Assembly: GCF_008017545.1 (NCBI RefSeq) | Contig: NZ_VRTZ01000001.1 | Span: 1,512,295-1,576,294, forward strand | Origin: Homoserinibacter sp. GY 40078 | GTDB taxonomy: Bacteria > Actinomycetota > Actinomycetes > Actinomycetales > Microbacteriaceae | Direction of reading: 5' to 3' | Length of the DNA stretch: 64,000 nucleotides | Shown here: piece after piece, positions 22,980 through 30,845 of the stretch | How the letters are laid out: each line of letters opens with the position of its first letter | How positions within the stretch are numbered: the first letter of the stretch is position 1 | The notes under the pieces: model-generated | Told to the model about the DNA's origin: nothing | The model's input: only the letters and a program-made list of their open reading frames with translations | Database searches by the model: none | Translations under genes and position numbers: made by a program

Positions 22980-24211
22980 CTCCGATCACCGCGCCGCAGG
23001 CCGAGCGGCGCCTCGTGCTGCTCGTCGTCACCCGGTGGCTGCCGGTGGGACTCACCTTCGGGCTCACCGTGCTGTTGCCGCTCGAGCGGGGCGTCTCGCT
23101 CGCGGAGCTCGGCGTGCTCCTCGCGGTGCAGGGCTTCGTGGTGCTCGGACTCGAGGTGCCGACGGGAGGCCTCACGGACACCATCGGACGCCGTCCGGTT
23201 CTGCTTGCCGCGGGCGCGCTCGCGGTCGTCTCCGCCGTGCTCTTCGTCACGGCCGAGGGCTTCTGGATGTTCGCGGTCGCGATGCTCCTGCAGGGGCTGT
23301 TCCGGGTGCTCGACTCGGGGCCGTTGGAGGCGTGGTTCGTCGACACGGCGCACGCCGACGATCCGGCGCATCCGGTGGAGCGCGGCCTCGCCCGCGGGGG
23401 AACCGCGCTCGGCCTGGCGATCGCGGGTGGCGCGCTCGTGGGCGGGCTGATCGTGGCGTGGCATCCGGTGGAGGCGTGGTCACCGCTCGTCCTGCCGTTC
23501 GTCATCGCGGTGGCGGTCATGCTCGTGAACCTCGTGCTCGTGGCGGTGCTCGTGCGCGAGCCCCCGCGGGTGCGCACGGAGCCCGCGGCACTGGGGCTCC
23601 GCGAGACGCTCGGCGCGGGGATCGGGTTGCTGCGGCGATCGCGGGTGCTGCGCAGCCTGGTGCTGGTGGAGGTGTTCTGGAGCGTCGCGATGGTCGCGTT
23701 CGAGACGTTCACCCCGGTGCGCCTTGCGGAAGTGCTCGGCGGCGAGGCGGATGCGGCCGCGCTGTACGGACCCGCCTCGGCGGCCGCATGGGGCCTGTTC
23801 GCGCTCGGCTCGGCCGCAGCGGGTACGGCGTCGAGGCGGATCGGGGTGGCCCGCACCGCGATCCTCGCGCGCCTGCTGAACGGCGCCTTCGTCGTGGTGA
23901 TGGGGCTCGCCGCCGGGGCCGTGGGCTTGCTCGCGGCGTACGGGGTCGCGTACCTCTTCCATGGATCCGCGAACCCCGTGCACAGCGCGCTGCTGCACCG
24001 CCAGGCGACCTCGTCGACCCGCGCGGTGGTGCTGTCGATCAACTCGATGGTCGCGGGCGGCACCTGGAGCGTCGGGATGCTGCTGCTCGGTCCGCTCGCC
24101 GAGGTCACCTCGTCATCGCTCGCCGTGGTGCTGGCGGGGGCCTTCAGTCTGCTCGGGGCGGTGCTGTATCTGCCGGCGCTGCGCGAGGAGCGGGGTGGCG
24201 CCGAGGTGTGA
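22976..24211 (+). CDS. MFS transporter (putative exporter)
   Basis: A 411-residue major facilitator protein with about twelve membrane helices. The loop 2-3 signature appears as G-G-L-T-D-T-I-G-R-R-P-V-L near residue 63. The GTG start overlaps the stop of the ArsR-like regulator, so expression is coupled and probably induced by the exported compound. It resembles DHA1-type exporters; the substrate is unknown. No domain beyond the MFS fold is seen. Confidence 0.87.
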   Translation: MTPITAPQAERRLVLLVVTRWLPVGLTFGLTVLLPLERGVSLAELGVLLAVQGFVVLGLEVPTGGLTDTIGRRPVLLAAGALAVVSAVLFVTAEGFWMFAVAMLLQGLFRVLDSGPLEAWFVDTAHADDPAHPVERGLARGGTALGLAIAGGALVGGLIVAWHPVEAWSPLVLPFVIAVAVMLVNLVLVAVLVREPPRVRTEPAALGLRETLGAGIGLLRRSRVLRSLVLVEVFWSVAMVAFETFTPVRLAEVLGGEADAAALYGPASAAAWGLFALGSAAAGTASRRIGVARTAILARLLNGAFVVVMGLAAGAVGLLAAYGVAYLFHGSANPVHSALLHRQATSSTRAVVLSINSMVAGGTWSVGMLLLGPLAEVTSSSLAVVLAGAFSLLGAVLYLPALREERGGAEV

Positions 24212-24253
24212 GTGAGGCTCATGCGTGGGCGGCGGATCGGGCATGATCGTGCC

Positions 24254-24970
24254 ATGAGCGATGAGAGCGACGAGTTCGACGACGAGTTCACCCCCTGGAC
24301 GGCTGAGGGGGCGGAGCAGCTGCGGGCGGCCGCGCGGGCGGCGAGCGACGCGATCCTCGCCCACGCCGAGAGGGTGGCGGCGCTGAGCGGCGACGCGCAG
24401 ACACCGAAGGTCTTCGAGTCCGCGCTCTCCCTCGCCGAGGTCATCGCCGAGTTCACGGACGCCCAGTACGCCTACACGGGCACGACAGTTCCGCTCGGCG
24501 CGATCTACAGCTTCATCGACGCGATGTCGGAAAACGAGGAGCCCGAGGCTGTCGATGTTCCGGGGATATCCGTCTATCAGCGTCGCGACTACGAGGTACT
24601 CGATGAGGAGTCGGTGATGCAGGCGGGCCGCGACGCGTTCCGCGAGGCGTGGCCCGACGCCACGGATGAGGACGCGGCCGCGGATGTGACGACCCTGGGC
24701 GGAGCGCTTTATCAGATCGCGCACGCGGGTGGCGGATGGAGCGCACTCGACCGGGTGCAGTCGCTCGGCGTGACCGGCGCGACCGTGATCGTCGTGCCGA
24801 CCGAGGTGACCCTCGGGTCGGACCCGGATTCGTGGCCCGAAGACCCGTTCGAGGACGCCGACATCGACGAAGCGATCTACGGCCAGTCGGATGTGTTCGT
24901 GGCCCCGCCGCGGGACGACGACGGCGATGACGACGGGGGCGCGGCCGGGCCGGCTATCGAGTCGCGCTAG
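24254..24970 (+). CDS. Acidic hypothetical protein
   Basis: A 238-residue soluble protein that I do not recognise. It is acidic at both ends (M-S-D-E-S-D-E-F-D-D-E-F at the start; a D-D-D-G-D-D-D-G run near the end). The middle has an alanine-rich helix (about residues 17-45) and a Y-Q-R-R-D-Y-E-V-L-D-E-E segment near 115. There is no signal peptide or membrane segment. ATG at 24254 is preferred over 24212 because CATGAT lies 6 nt upstream and the extra N-terminal residues are basic and unlike the rest. It stands 43 nt after the MFS gene and may have its own promoter. Confidence 0.7.
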   Translation: MSDESDEFDDEFTPWTAEGAEQLRAAARAASDAILAHAERVAALSGDAQTPKVFESALSLAEVIAEFTDAQYAYTGTTVPLGAIYSFIDAMSENEEPEAVDVPGISVYQRRDYEVLDEESVMQAGRDAFREAWPDATDEDAAADVTTLGGALYQIAHAGGGWSALDRVQSLGVTGATVIVVPTEVTLGSDPDSWPEDPFEDADIDEAIYGQSDVFVAPPRDDDGDDDGGAAGPAIESR

Positions 24971-25003
24971 ACGACAGCGGCCGAAGTTCGCGACTGGTCG
25001 GCT

Positions 25004-25477
25004 CTAGTCGAGAGCCTCCCAATCGGCAGCATCGATCGCATCTCGAAGCTCGGGGATCGCCTGCCCTTCGCCGTGTGGTTGGTCTAGCTTCCACAGTTGC
25101 CCAGAGGAGGTTTGGGCGAACAAGGGGAGTCCGATGAATTGCGCCAGCGTCGACCCGCCAACATCGCTCATCTGAAGCGCGGCGGCGATCTCATCTCCCC
25201 CGTCGACCGAGACGCTCACCTGGTCCGTCCCGGTCACGAGCAGAAATCGCTCTATGTCGGAGAAGTCTCCGTCGTAGACGGGGAGAGCACTTGCATCCTG
25301 GTTGAGGATCGGGGAGCTGAGTGACTCGTAGATGGGCAGTCCACCGGCGTTGGCAGCGGCCGCGGGCGCCTCGCTTGTCGGGGGCGTCGCCAGGCTTGAT
25401 TCGGAGCAGCCCGTGACCGCCACTGCGCTAGCCATCGCAAGCGCAAGGAGGAGTGATCGATTATTCAAAGAAACCAC
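25004..25477 (-). CDS. Putative small lipoprotein, function unknown
   Basis: A 157-residue secreted protein with a 23-residue lipoprotein signal (N-N-R-S, a hydrophobic stretch, then lipobox V-T-G-C, Cys24). The mature part has no family I recognise. It begins with a Ser/Thr/Ala/Pro-rich linker to about residue 45 and contains V-T-G-T-D-Q-V-S-V-S-V-D-G-G-D-E near residue 81. The start is GTG with GGGAG seven bases upstream. Base composition around it looks less G/C-rich than its neighbours, which hints at acquired DNA. It is convergent to the acidic hypothetical gene. Confidence 0.7.
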   Translation of the reverse strand: MVSLNNRSLLLALAMASAVAVTGCSESSLATPPTSEAPAAAANAGGLPIYESLSSPILNQDASALPVYDGDFSDIERFLLVTGTDQVSVSVDGGDEIAAALQMSDVGGSTLAQFIGLPLFAQTSSGQLWKLDQPHGEGQAIPELRDAIDAADWEALD

Positions 25478-25521
25478 GATGCTCCCAATTCACAGCGAAG
25501 GGGCTTGATGTCTATCCGCCA

Positions 25522-25540
25522 TATTGCTCGTAAAGCAATA
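25522..25540. promoter_or_regulatory. A/T-rich inverted repeat between divergent genes
   Basis: TATTGCT-CGTAA-AGCAATA has perfect 7-bp arms and ends 11 bp before the acetyltransferase start. It could be an operator for one or both divergent genes. No regulator is nearby. Confidence 0.4.
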
Positions 25541-25551
25541 GTCAGGCGACG

Positions 25552-26025
25552 ATGCGTGACGATCTAGCCCCACCGCACGCTGGCCCATCGGCTACCGAGA
25601 CGGTGTCGAAGTACCGTTTCGGGATGGACTATTCCTTCTCCGCTCCGACCGCGATGGAGTTCAAGGCGCTCTATGACGAGACCGGTTGGGCGGACTGGAC
25701 CCTCGACCGTTTCGAGCGCGCGTTGTCCGGGAGTTGGGTGGTCTGCACCGTGCGGGATGACGCCGGCCGCTTGGTCGGGATGGGGCGGCTCATCAGCGAT
25801 GGGGCGCTTCACGCCTTCGTCACGGAGATGATCGTCACCGAACAAGCTCGCGGTGCAGGTATCGGTGGGGAAGTGCTGGAGCGCCTGGTCGACGAGGCGC
25901 GTCGCCGCGGAGTCGACGACGTGCAGCTTTTTGCGGCCCGCGGTCGGGTCGAGTTCTACGAGCACCACGGCTTCGAGCGCCGGCCCGAGAGCGGACCCGG
26001 CATGGACGTCGTGAGCGTCCGCTAG
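25552..26025 (+). CDS. GNAT-family N-acetyltransferase
   Basis: A 157-residue GNAT protein predicted to transfer acetyl from acetyl-CoA to an unknown amine. Motif A (V-T-E-Q-A-R-G-A-G-I-G-G-E-V-L near residue 97) gives the pyrophosphate loop, and the C-terminal E-F-Y-E-H-H-G-F-E-R-R is typical. The start is uncertain: ATG at 25552 has a weak AGG upstream, while GTG 25603 or ATG 25624 would give the more usual N-terminus M-D-Y-S-F-S-A-P-T. It lies in the accessory stretch next to tRNA-Gly. Confidence 0.8.
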   Translation: MRDDLAPPHAGPSATETVSKYRFGMDYSFSAPTAMEFKALYDETGWADWTLDRFERALSGSWVVCTVRDDAGRLVGMGRLISDGALHAFVTEMIVTEQARGAGIGGEVLERLVDEARRRGVDDVQLFAARGRVEFYEHHGFERRPESGPGMDVVSVR

Positions 26026-26130
26026 TTCGTGACCTCCGTGTGGCGATGCGCGTGTGGTGACCCACATCGTCCCGGAGGCCTTCGCTCCAGCCCGCAGGGG
26101 CCGACGTTGGCCGGCCGCCGAGGCCTTGGA

Positions 26131-26793
26131 TCAGCGGTGGTCTTCAACGGCTCGGAAGACGTAGGCGAAGGCGGTCTTCGTATAGGCGATGCCTCGGCCC
26201 TGTCGGCGAATCGCATCCGCGTCTGGCGCAGTTGGCCTCTTGGCGATGAGGTACCTGTCGAGATCGCTCGTGTCGAGACGGTACACGCCCGCTCGGTGGT
26301 GCACCGCGGCAACGAGCTGGAGGCTCGGGTCGAGCGCGGCGAGGCTCGCGTCGCCATGGCTGGTGTTGGCGAGGAGCAGCCCGCCCGGTGCAAGGTACTG
26401 GCGACAGTGATCCCACACGGGTCCCGCGTAGAGCGAGATCAGGAGGTCGAAGTTCGCCAGAGGGATCGGCAGCGGCTTCGTGTAGTCGGCGTGGTGGAAG
26501 GCGATGTCGGTGCCCGCGCCTGGTTGGGTTCGGCCCTCGATCTCGGCCCGCACGATCGACTCCTCGGCGAAGTAGCGGGCGGCGCGGCGATCGAGGTCGA
26601 CGTAGGTGACCGACGGGATGGCGGTCGAAGGGGACAGATCGAGATAGCTGCCCGGGTAGAGCGCCTTCATCGGGGCCCATTCGGTACGCAGGGCGCCGAA
26701 CAGGCTGGTTCGGTCGCCGATGCTTCGGCGGTAGCTTCCCCACGACGGTGAGGTACGACCGCCGGGTTCGTTCTCGCGTCCATCGTGTGACAT
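26131..26793 (-). CDS. Methyltransferase-like protein (class I SAM fold)
   Basis: A 220-residue protein with a Rossmann-like order of motifs: Y-P-G-S-Y-L-D-L-S-P-S near residue 45 in the motif I position, V-T-Y-V-D-L-D-R-R-A near 62, a motif-II-like D-I-A-F-H-H-A-D-Y near 95, F-D-L-L-I-S-L near 113 and L-A-P-G-G-L-L-L-A-N near 134. The glycine-rich loop is degenerate (no G-x-G-x-G), so activity is uncertain. It may be a small-molecule methyltransferase or an inactive relative. It ends the accessory stretch, just downstream of the 3' end of tRNA-Gly. Confidence 0.6.
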   Translation of the reverse strand: MSHDGRENEPGGRTSPSWGSYRRSIGDRTSLFGALRTEWAPMKALYPGSYLDLSPSTAIPSVTYVDLDRRAARYFAEESIVRAEIEGRTQPGAGTDIAFHHADYTKPLPIPLANFDLLISLYAGPVWDHCRQYLAPGGLLLANTSHGDASLAALDPSLQLVAAVHHRAGVYRLDTSDLDRYLIAKRPTAPDADAIRRQGRGIAYTKTAFAYVFRAVEDHR

Positions 26794-26830
26794 GTGCTCG
26801 CACGCTCCTTGCTGACGCCGGAAGCTCGAT

Positions 26831-26904
26831 TGGAGGGGATGACGGGAATCGAACCCGCGTAGCCAGTTTGGAAGACTGGGGCTCTACCATTGAGCTACAT
26901 CCCC
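26831..26904 (-). tRNA. tRNA-Gly (anticodon TCC)
   Basis: A complete cloverleaf on the minus strand: acceptor GGGGATG/CATCCCC, anticodon stem CCAGT/ACTGG around loop CTTCCAA, T arm GCGGG-TTCGATT-CCCGT. The 3' CCA is encoded at 26833-26831. Its 3' end faces the accessory genes at 25.0-26.8 kb. Confidence 0.95.
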
Positions 26905-26990
26905 GAAGCGCCCCCGCGGAGGGCGCAACCACGCGAGTCTAGCGTAGGGAAGTCGGTTGCCCGGCCACCGGTCCGCTCGACCCGATCGGC

Positions 26991-27182
26991 TCAGGCGCTC
27001 AAGCGCGACGCCTCCGTCAGCTCGGCCGCTTCCGCGTCGATCCGGGCCGCGACGCACACGTGCGCCTCTTCCCAGGCCATCGCCCAGAACGCGCTCGACT
27101 CGATGGGGCCGGTCTCGCCGCAGTCGGTGCAGCGCGGCTCGAACGCGCGCACCTCCATGATCTCGATGTTCGCCATGCGCAT
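26991..27182 (-). CDS. Small conserved-looking protein with a CxxC pair
   Basis: A 63-residue protein (61 if started at the second ATG, 27176). It carries F-E-P-R-C-T-D-C-G-E-T-G-P near residues 14-26, one zinc-ribbon-like CxxC knuckle, and later Ala/Glu-rich helical sequence with a further Cys in A-H-V-C-V-A-A-R. No function is known to me. It lies alone between tRNA-Gly and tRNA-Pro. Coding potential is supported by regular codon use and the CxxCG motif, but the start lacks a ribosome site. Confidence 0.55.
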   Translation of the reverse strand: MRMANIEIMEVRAFEPRCTDCGETGPIESSAFWAMAWEEAHVCVAARIDAEAAELTEASRLSA

Positions 27183-27313
27183 ATGGTGCGCCGGGCCACC
27201 GACATCCGGGCGAAGGCACGCCTGGCACCAGCTAGACTGTGCGAGGCCGTTTTCGGGCCGGATCTCGCTCCGTCGCCCCGCCCGACAGCCGGCTGCACGA
27301 TCACCCGGAACTC

Positions 27314-27388
27314 CGGGGCGTAGCTCAGCTTGGCTAGAGTGCCCGCTTTGGGAGCGGGAGGTCGCAGGTTCAAATCCTGTCGCCCCGA
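27314..27388 (+). tRNA. tRNA-Pro (anticodon TGG)
   Basis: A cloverleaf with acceptor CGGGGCG/CGCCCCG, anticodon stem around loop TTTGGGA (TGG), and T loop TTCAAAT. The discriminator is A; CCA is not encoded. It lies 40 bp upstream of tig, a common placement in this group. Confidence 0.93.
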
Positions 27389-27427
27389 CGGAACATCCGC
27401 GAACAGAACCCCAGGAGATACATCCCC

Positions 27428-28807
27428 ATGGTCAGCACGACCGTCGAGAAGCTCTCGCCGACGCGCGTCAAGCTCAGCATCACCGTGACCCCCGAGGAGC
27501 TCAAGCCCTCGATCGAGCACGCCTACAAGCACATCGCCGAGCAGGTGAACATCCCCGGCTTCCGCAAGGGCAAGGTGCCGCCGCCCATCATCGACCAGCG
27601 CGTCGGTCGTGCCGAGGTGCTCAACCACGCCGTCTCGGAGGGGCTCGAGCGCTTCTACCGCGAGGCCGCCGACGAAGAGAAGGTGCGCCCGCTCGGTCGC
27701 CCCGAGGCCGACGTGACCACGTGGCCCAGTGAGAAGGACTTCACCGGCGACCTCATCTTCTCCGTCGAGGTCGACGTGCGCCCCGAGTTCGAGGTGCCGA
27801 AGTACGACGGGCTCAAGGTCGAGGTCGAAGGCTCGAAGGTCGGACCGGATGAGGTCGAGGCCGAGCTCGAGAACCTCCGCACCCGCTTCGGCACGCTCGT
27901 CACCGTCGACCGTCCCGCCAAGAAGGGCGACTTCGCCGAGCTCGACCTCGTCGCCACCATCGGCGACGAGGAGATCGACACCGCGTCGAACATCTCCTAC
28001 GAGATCGGATCAGGTGAGCTGATCGAGGGCATCGACGAGGCGCTCGACACCCTCACCGCGGGTGAGTCGACCACGTTCGAGTCCGACCTCGTCGGCGGCG
28101 ACCACCAGGGCGAGAAGGCGCAGATCTCCGTCACGCTCCTCGCCGTGAAGGAGCGCGAGCTCCCCGAGGCCGACGACGACTTCGCGCAGATCGCCTCGCA
28201 GTTCGACACCATCGGTGAGCTGCGCGCCGACATCCGCGAGCAGCTGGAGAAGTCCGGCGAGTTCGGTCAGGCGGCCGCCGCACGCGACAAGCTCGTCGAG
28301 ATCCTCGTCGAGAAGGCCGACATCCCCGTGCCGCAGGGCCTCATCGATGACGAGGTGCACCGCCACCTCGAGAACGAGAACCGCCTCGAGGACGACGTGC
28401 ACCGCGCGGAGGTCGCCGAGGAGAGCGAGAAGGTCTTCAAGCGGCAGCTGCTGCTCGACGCGATCGCCGAGGCCGAGGGTGTGAAGGTCAGCCAGAACGA
28501 GCTCACCAGCTACCTCGTGCAGGCGTCGGCCCAGTACGGCATGGAGCCGGGTGAGTTCATCCAGGCGCTCGGCAACTCGGGCCAGATCCCGGCCATGGTC
28601 GGCGAGGTGGCGCGCTCGAAGGCGATCGCCGTGGCGCTGTCGAAGGCCAAGGTCGTGGACGAGAAGGGCAAGGCGGTCGACGTCTCCGCTCTCACCGCGA
28701 CCGTGCTCGGTGACGGCAGCGACGACTCCGAGATCATCGACGGGTCGGACCTCGTCGGCGTCGACGCCGACCACGAGGGCCACGACCACGAGGGTCACAC
28801 CCACTGA
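27428..28807 (+). CDS. tig: Trigger factor (ribosome-associated chaperone)
   Basis: A peptidyl-prolyl isomerase and chaperone that meets nascent chains at the ribosome exit. The 459-residue protein has the N-terminal ribosome-docking domain with G-F-R-K-G-K-V-P near residue 41, an FKBP-like PPIase domain (about 160-245) and a long helical C-terminal domain. The acidic His-rich tail ([10 protein letters not shown] at the end) is common in actinobacterial Tig. AGGAG precedes the ATG. It heads the tig-clpP1-clpP2-clpX neighbourhood, which couples folding and degradation of new proteins. Confidence 0.96.
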   Translation: MVSTTVEKLSPTRVKLSITVTPEELKPSIEHAYKHIAEQVNIPGFRKGKVPPPIIDQRVGRAEVLNHAVSEGLERFYREAADEEKVRPLGRPEADVTTWPSEKDFTGDLIFSVEVDVRPEFEVPKYDGLKVEVEGSKVGPDEVEAELENLRTRFGTLVTVDRPAKKGDFAELDLVATIGDEEIDTASNISYEIGSGELIEGIDEALDTLTAGESTTFESDLVGGDHQGEKAQISVTLLAVKERELPEADDDFAQIASQFDTIGELRADIREQLEKSGEFGQAAAARDKLVEILVEKADIPVPQGLIDDEVHRHLENENRLEDDVHRAEVAEESEKVFKRQLLLDAIAEAEGVKVSQNELTSYLVQASAQYGMEPGEFIQALGNSGQIPAMVGEVARSKAIAVALSKAKVVDEKGKAVDVSALTATVLGDGSDDSEIIDGSDLVGVDADHEGHDHEGHTH

Positions 28808-28816
28808 CGCATTCCC

Positions 28817-28877
28817 CCTGAGGGGTCGCAAACTGCTCGAGACACGGCGTGTCTCCCGCGGTTTGCGACCCCTCAGG
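28817..28877. repeat. Nested perfect inverted repeat after tig
   Basis: Outer arms of 17 bp (28817-28833 with 28861-28877; core GAGGGGTCGCAAAC) are perfect. Inside, GAGACAC-GGC-GTGTCTC (28839-28855) forms a second 7-bp hairpin, separated by 5-nt loops on both sides. It could terminate tig transcription, but the two-level symmetry is more than a simple terminator needs. Confidence 0.6.
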
Positions 28878-28897
28878 CATGTGCGCAGGGCGGCGCG

Positions 28898-28903
28898 TAG
28901 GGT
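28898..28903 (+). promoter_or_regulatory. -10 element TAGGGT of the DUF1697 gene
   Basis: TAGGGT ends 6 nt before the GTG start at 28910 with no ribosome site, consistent with a leaderless message. Confidence 0.45.
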
Positions 28904-28909
28904 GGCGGC

Positions 28910-29425
28910 GTGGAGTACGCGGTGCTGCTTCGCGGCGTCAACGTCGGCGGCGTGAACCTCAAGATGGCCGAGCTGCGCGAGCTGCTCGAACAGCGCGGCT
29001 ACGAGGGAGTCCGCACCGTCCTCGCGAGCGGCAACGTGCTCCTCGACTCGGCGGCATCCGCATCCGCCGTCAAAGACGACGTCGAAGCAGCCCTCCGCGA
29101 CCGCTTCGGCTACCCGGCGTGGGTGCACGTGCTCACCATCGACGCCCTGCGCGCGATCATCGATGCCTACCCATTCGAACGAGGCCGCGACGGCTGGCAC
29201 GACTACGTGCTGTTCGTGCTCGACGACGACACCCGCGCCACGCTCGCCGCCACTGAGTCCGACCCCGACGAGGGTCGCATCGCATCCGGCGACGGCGTCA
29301 TCTACTGGACCGTGCCCAAGGGCGACACGCTCGACTCCCCGTTCGGCAAGGCCACCGCCAAGGCGGCGTACAAGCCGCACCTTACGAACCGCAACCTCAA
29401 CACCCTCGAGAAGCTCGTCGGCTAA
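28910..29425 (+). CDS. DUF1697 family protein
   Basis: A 171-residue protein of the widespread DUF1697 family, whose function is unknown. The diagnostic N-terminus Y-A-V-L-L-R-G-V-N-V-G-G-V-N-L-K-M is complete, followed by V-L-A-S-G-N-V-L near residue 38 and the C-terminal L-T-N-R-N-L-N-T-L. The GTG start follows TAGGGT by 6 nt. Its stop overlaps the stop of the convergent TPR gene by 4 nt (CTAA). Confidence 0.88.
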   Translation: MEYAVLLRGVNVGGVNLKMAELRELLEQRGYEGVRTVLASGNVLLDSAASASAVKDDVEAALRDRFGYPAWVHVLTIDALRAIIDAYPFERGRDGWHDYVLFVLDDDTRATLAATESDPDEGRIASGDGVIYWTVPKGDTLDSPFGKATAKAAYKPHLTNRNLNTLEKLVG

Positions 29426-29913
29426 CCCTCAGCCGGGCCCTCCAGCAGCGCATCCGCATACGCATGCACGGAGCGGTGGTACCGCGGCAGGTGCGGAGTG
29501 AGCGTGTGCAGCAGAGCCGACACAGCCTCCACCGGCCGCCCGAGATCGACCAGCGCGAGCGCGGCGAAGGCGACCGCCGCCTCCGCCAGGGGATCGTCGT
29601 CGCGGTCGGTGAACTCCTCGCGAAGCAGCTCGATCGACTCCTCCGGCCGGCCCAGGTTCCGCACGGTGCTCGCCAATTGGATCACGCATTGCGACCGTTC
29701 GGATGCCGGCAGCCCCGCCGCGAGCGCCGCGCGATAGAACGTCTCCGCCCCAGCTTCGTCGCCCGTCGAATCCCGGGCGCCGCCGCGCTCGAACAGGGCG
29801 ATCGGCTCATCGGGGTGCTCCGCCGCGATCTCGTCGATGCGACGCACGAGCTCCGCATCCGTCAGGCCGTCGGCCTCGGCCCACACCGCCGCCATCCGCT
29901 CCGTCCAGTCCAT
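29422..29913 (-). CDS. Tetratricopeptide-repeat protein
   Basis: A 163-residue cytoplasmic protein built from TPR-like helical pairs (PF12688-like). Repeats begin near residues 38 (L-F-E-R-G-G-A-R-D-S-T-G-D-E-A-G-A), 75 (C-V-I-Q-L-A-S-T-V-R-N-L-G-R-P-E-E-S) and 112 (A-F-A-A-L-A-L-V-D-L-G-R-P-V-E-A). It is probably a protein-binding scaffold; the partner is unknown. The ATG follows TACGGT by 6 nt, suggesting a leaderless transcript. It is divergent from clpP1 and convergent with the DUF1697 gene. Confidence 0.82.
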   Translation of the reverse strand: MDWTERMAAVWAEADGLTDAELVRRIDEIAAEHPDEPIALFERGGARDSTGDEAGAETFYRAALAAGLPASERSQCVIQLASTVRNLGRPEESIELLREEFTDRDDDPLAEAAVAFAALALVDLGRPVEAVSALLHTLTPHLPRYHRSVHAYADALLEGPAEG

Positions 29914-29919
29914 GACCCC

Positions 29920-29925
29920 ACCGTA
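29920..29925 (-). promoter_or_regulatory. -10 element TACGGT of the TPR gene
   Basis: On the minus strand TACGGT is 6 nt from the ATG, without a ribosome site. Confidence 0.45.
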
Positions 29926-29960
29926 GGCGGCTCGGCAGGTCGGTTTCCCGCCGATCCGAT

Positions 29961-30044
29961 TCAGAAATGCAGGACCCGCGCGGTCGGATCACCCGGAATC
30001 ACCGGAACACCGACCCGACCGGCAAGGATCTCCTGCATTTCTGA
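29961..30044. repeat. 84-bp nested inverted repeat upstream of clpP1
   Basis: Perfect 14-bp outer arms (TCAGAAATGCAGGA and its complement at 30031-30044), an inner 7-bp pair (CGGTCGG 29981-29987 with CCGACCG 30015-30021), and a central CCGG-N5-CCGG. It lies between divergent promoters, so it is not a terminator for an upstream gene. It may be a cruciform, a regulator site or a small structured RNA. Confidence 0.6.
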
Positions 30045-30190
30045 CAGGCACGACCCTCGGCGGGCGGCAGATCGGCGGAGATCCACGCGGGCAGCGGCTC
30101 CCGCGGCATCCTCGGCGCGCGCTCCGGCACCCGCGGCCGCCACGCACTCTGCCCACGGCGAACACGGCAGAGCCGCCGACACGCCGCCGG

Positions 30191-30196
30191 TAGATT
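30191..30196 (+). promoter_or_regulatory. -10 element TAGATT of clpP1
   Basis: TAGATT at 30191-30196 predicts a start of transcription near 30203, ruling out the in-frame GTG at 30198 and leaving a short leader with AAGGAG before ATG 30231. Confidence 0.5.
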
Positions 30197-30230
30197 CGTG
30201 AACGACCCCGAGAAACAAGGAGCCCCTCAC

Positions 30231-30818
30231 ATGGCTGAACCGGCATTCGCGCCGAGCGTCTTCGACCGCCTCCTGAAGGACCGCATCATCTGGCTCGGCT
30301 CTGAGGTGCGCGACGAGAACGCGAACGAGATCGCGGCGAAGCTGCTGCTCCTCGCTGCGGAGGACCCCGAGCGGGACATCTACCTCTACATCAACAGCCC
30401 CGGCGGCTCGATCACCGCGGGCATGGCGATCTACGACACGATGCAGTTCATTCCGAACGACGTCGTCACGGTCGGCATCGGCATGGCGGCCTCGATGGGG
30501 CAGCTGCTGCTCACCGCCGGCACGAAGGGCAAGCGCTACATCACCCCGAACGCGCGGGTGCTGCTGCACCAGCCGCACGGCGGATTCGGTGGCACGAGCT
30601 CCGATATCCAGACCCAGGCGGCCCTCATCATCGACATGAAGAACCGCCTCGCCCAGATCACCGCCGAGGCGACCGGCAAGTCGATCGAGCAGGTGAACGC
30701 CGACGGCGACCGCGACCGCTGGTTCTCGGCGGAAGAGGCGCTCGACTACGGCTTCGTCGACCACATCCGGGCCTCGGCCGCGGATGTCGTGGGCGGCGCG
30801 GGCACCGAGAAGAAGTAA
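30231..30818 (+). CDS. clpP1: ATP-dependent Clp protease proteolytic subunit 1
   Basis: The serine-protease subunit of the Clp chamber, degrading tagged or unfolded proteins with ClpX or ClpC. The 195-residue protein shows nucleophile Ser in G-M-A-A-S-M-G-Q, catalytic His in L-L-H-Q-P-H-G-G and an Asp in the N-A-D-G-D-R-D-R-W region. ATG at 30231 with AAGGAG eight bases before it is chosen over an upstream GTG. clpP2 follows 27 nt later; in Actinobacteria the two form a mixed ClpP1P2 tetradecamer. Confidence 0.95.
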   Translation: MAEPAFAPSVFDRLLKDRIIWLGSEVRDENANEIAAKLLLLAAEDPERDIYLYINSPGGSITAGMAIYDTMQFIPNDVVTVGIGMAASMGQLLLTAGTKGKRYITPNARVLLHQPHGGFGGTSSDIQTQAALIIDMKNRLAQITAEATGKSIEQVNADGDRDRWFSAEEALDYGFVDHIRASAADVVGGAGTEKK

Positions 30819-30845
30819 GCGCGAGAGACGGATAAGGACGAACCC

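Larger units (their letters stand above)
29914..30190. other. Divergent intergenic region between TPR gene and clpP1
   Basis: No gene is seen in this roughly 315-base gap (29914-30230). It holds the TPR gene -10 (29920-29925), a long nested inverted repeat (29961-30044) and the clpP1 promoter. A GGCGAAC at 30157-30163 recalls half of a ClgR site, but the partner half is not convincing. Confidence 0.5.

Noticed and set aside
30150-30170. ClgR site upstream of clpP1
   Set aside because: Only one half (GGCGAAC) is present; the spaced second half could not be found.
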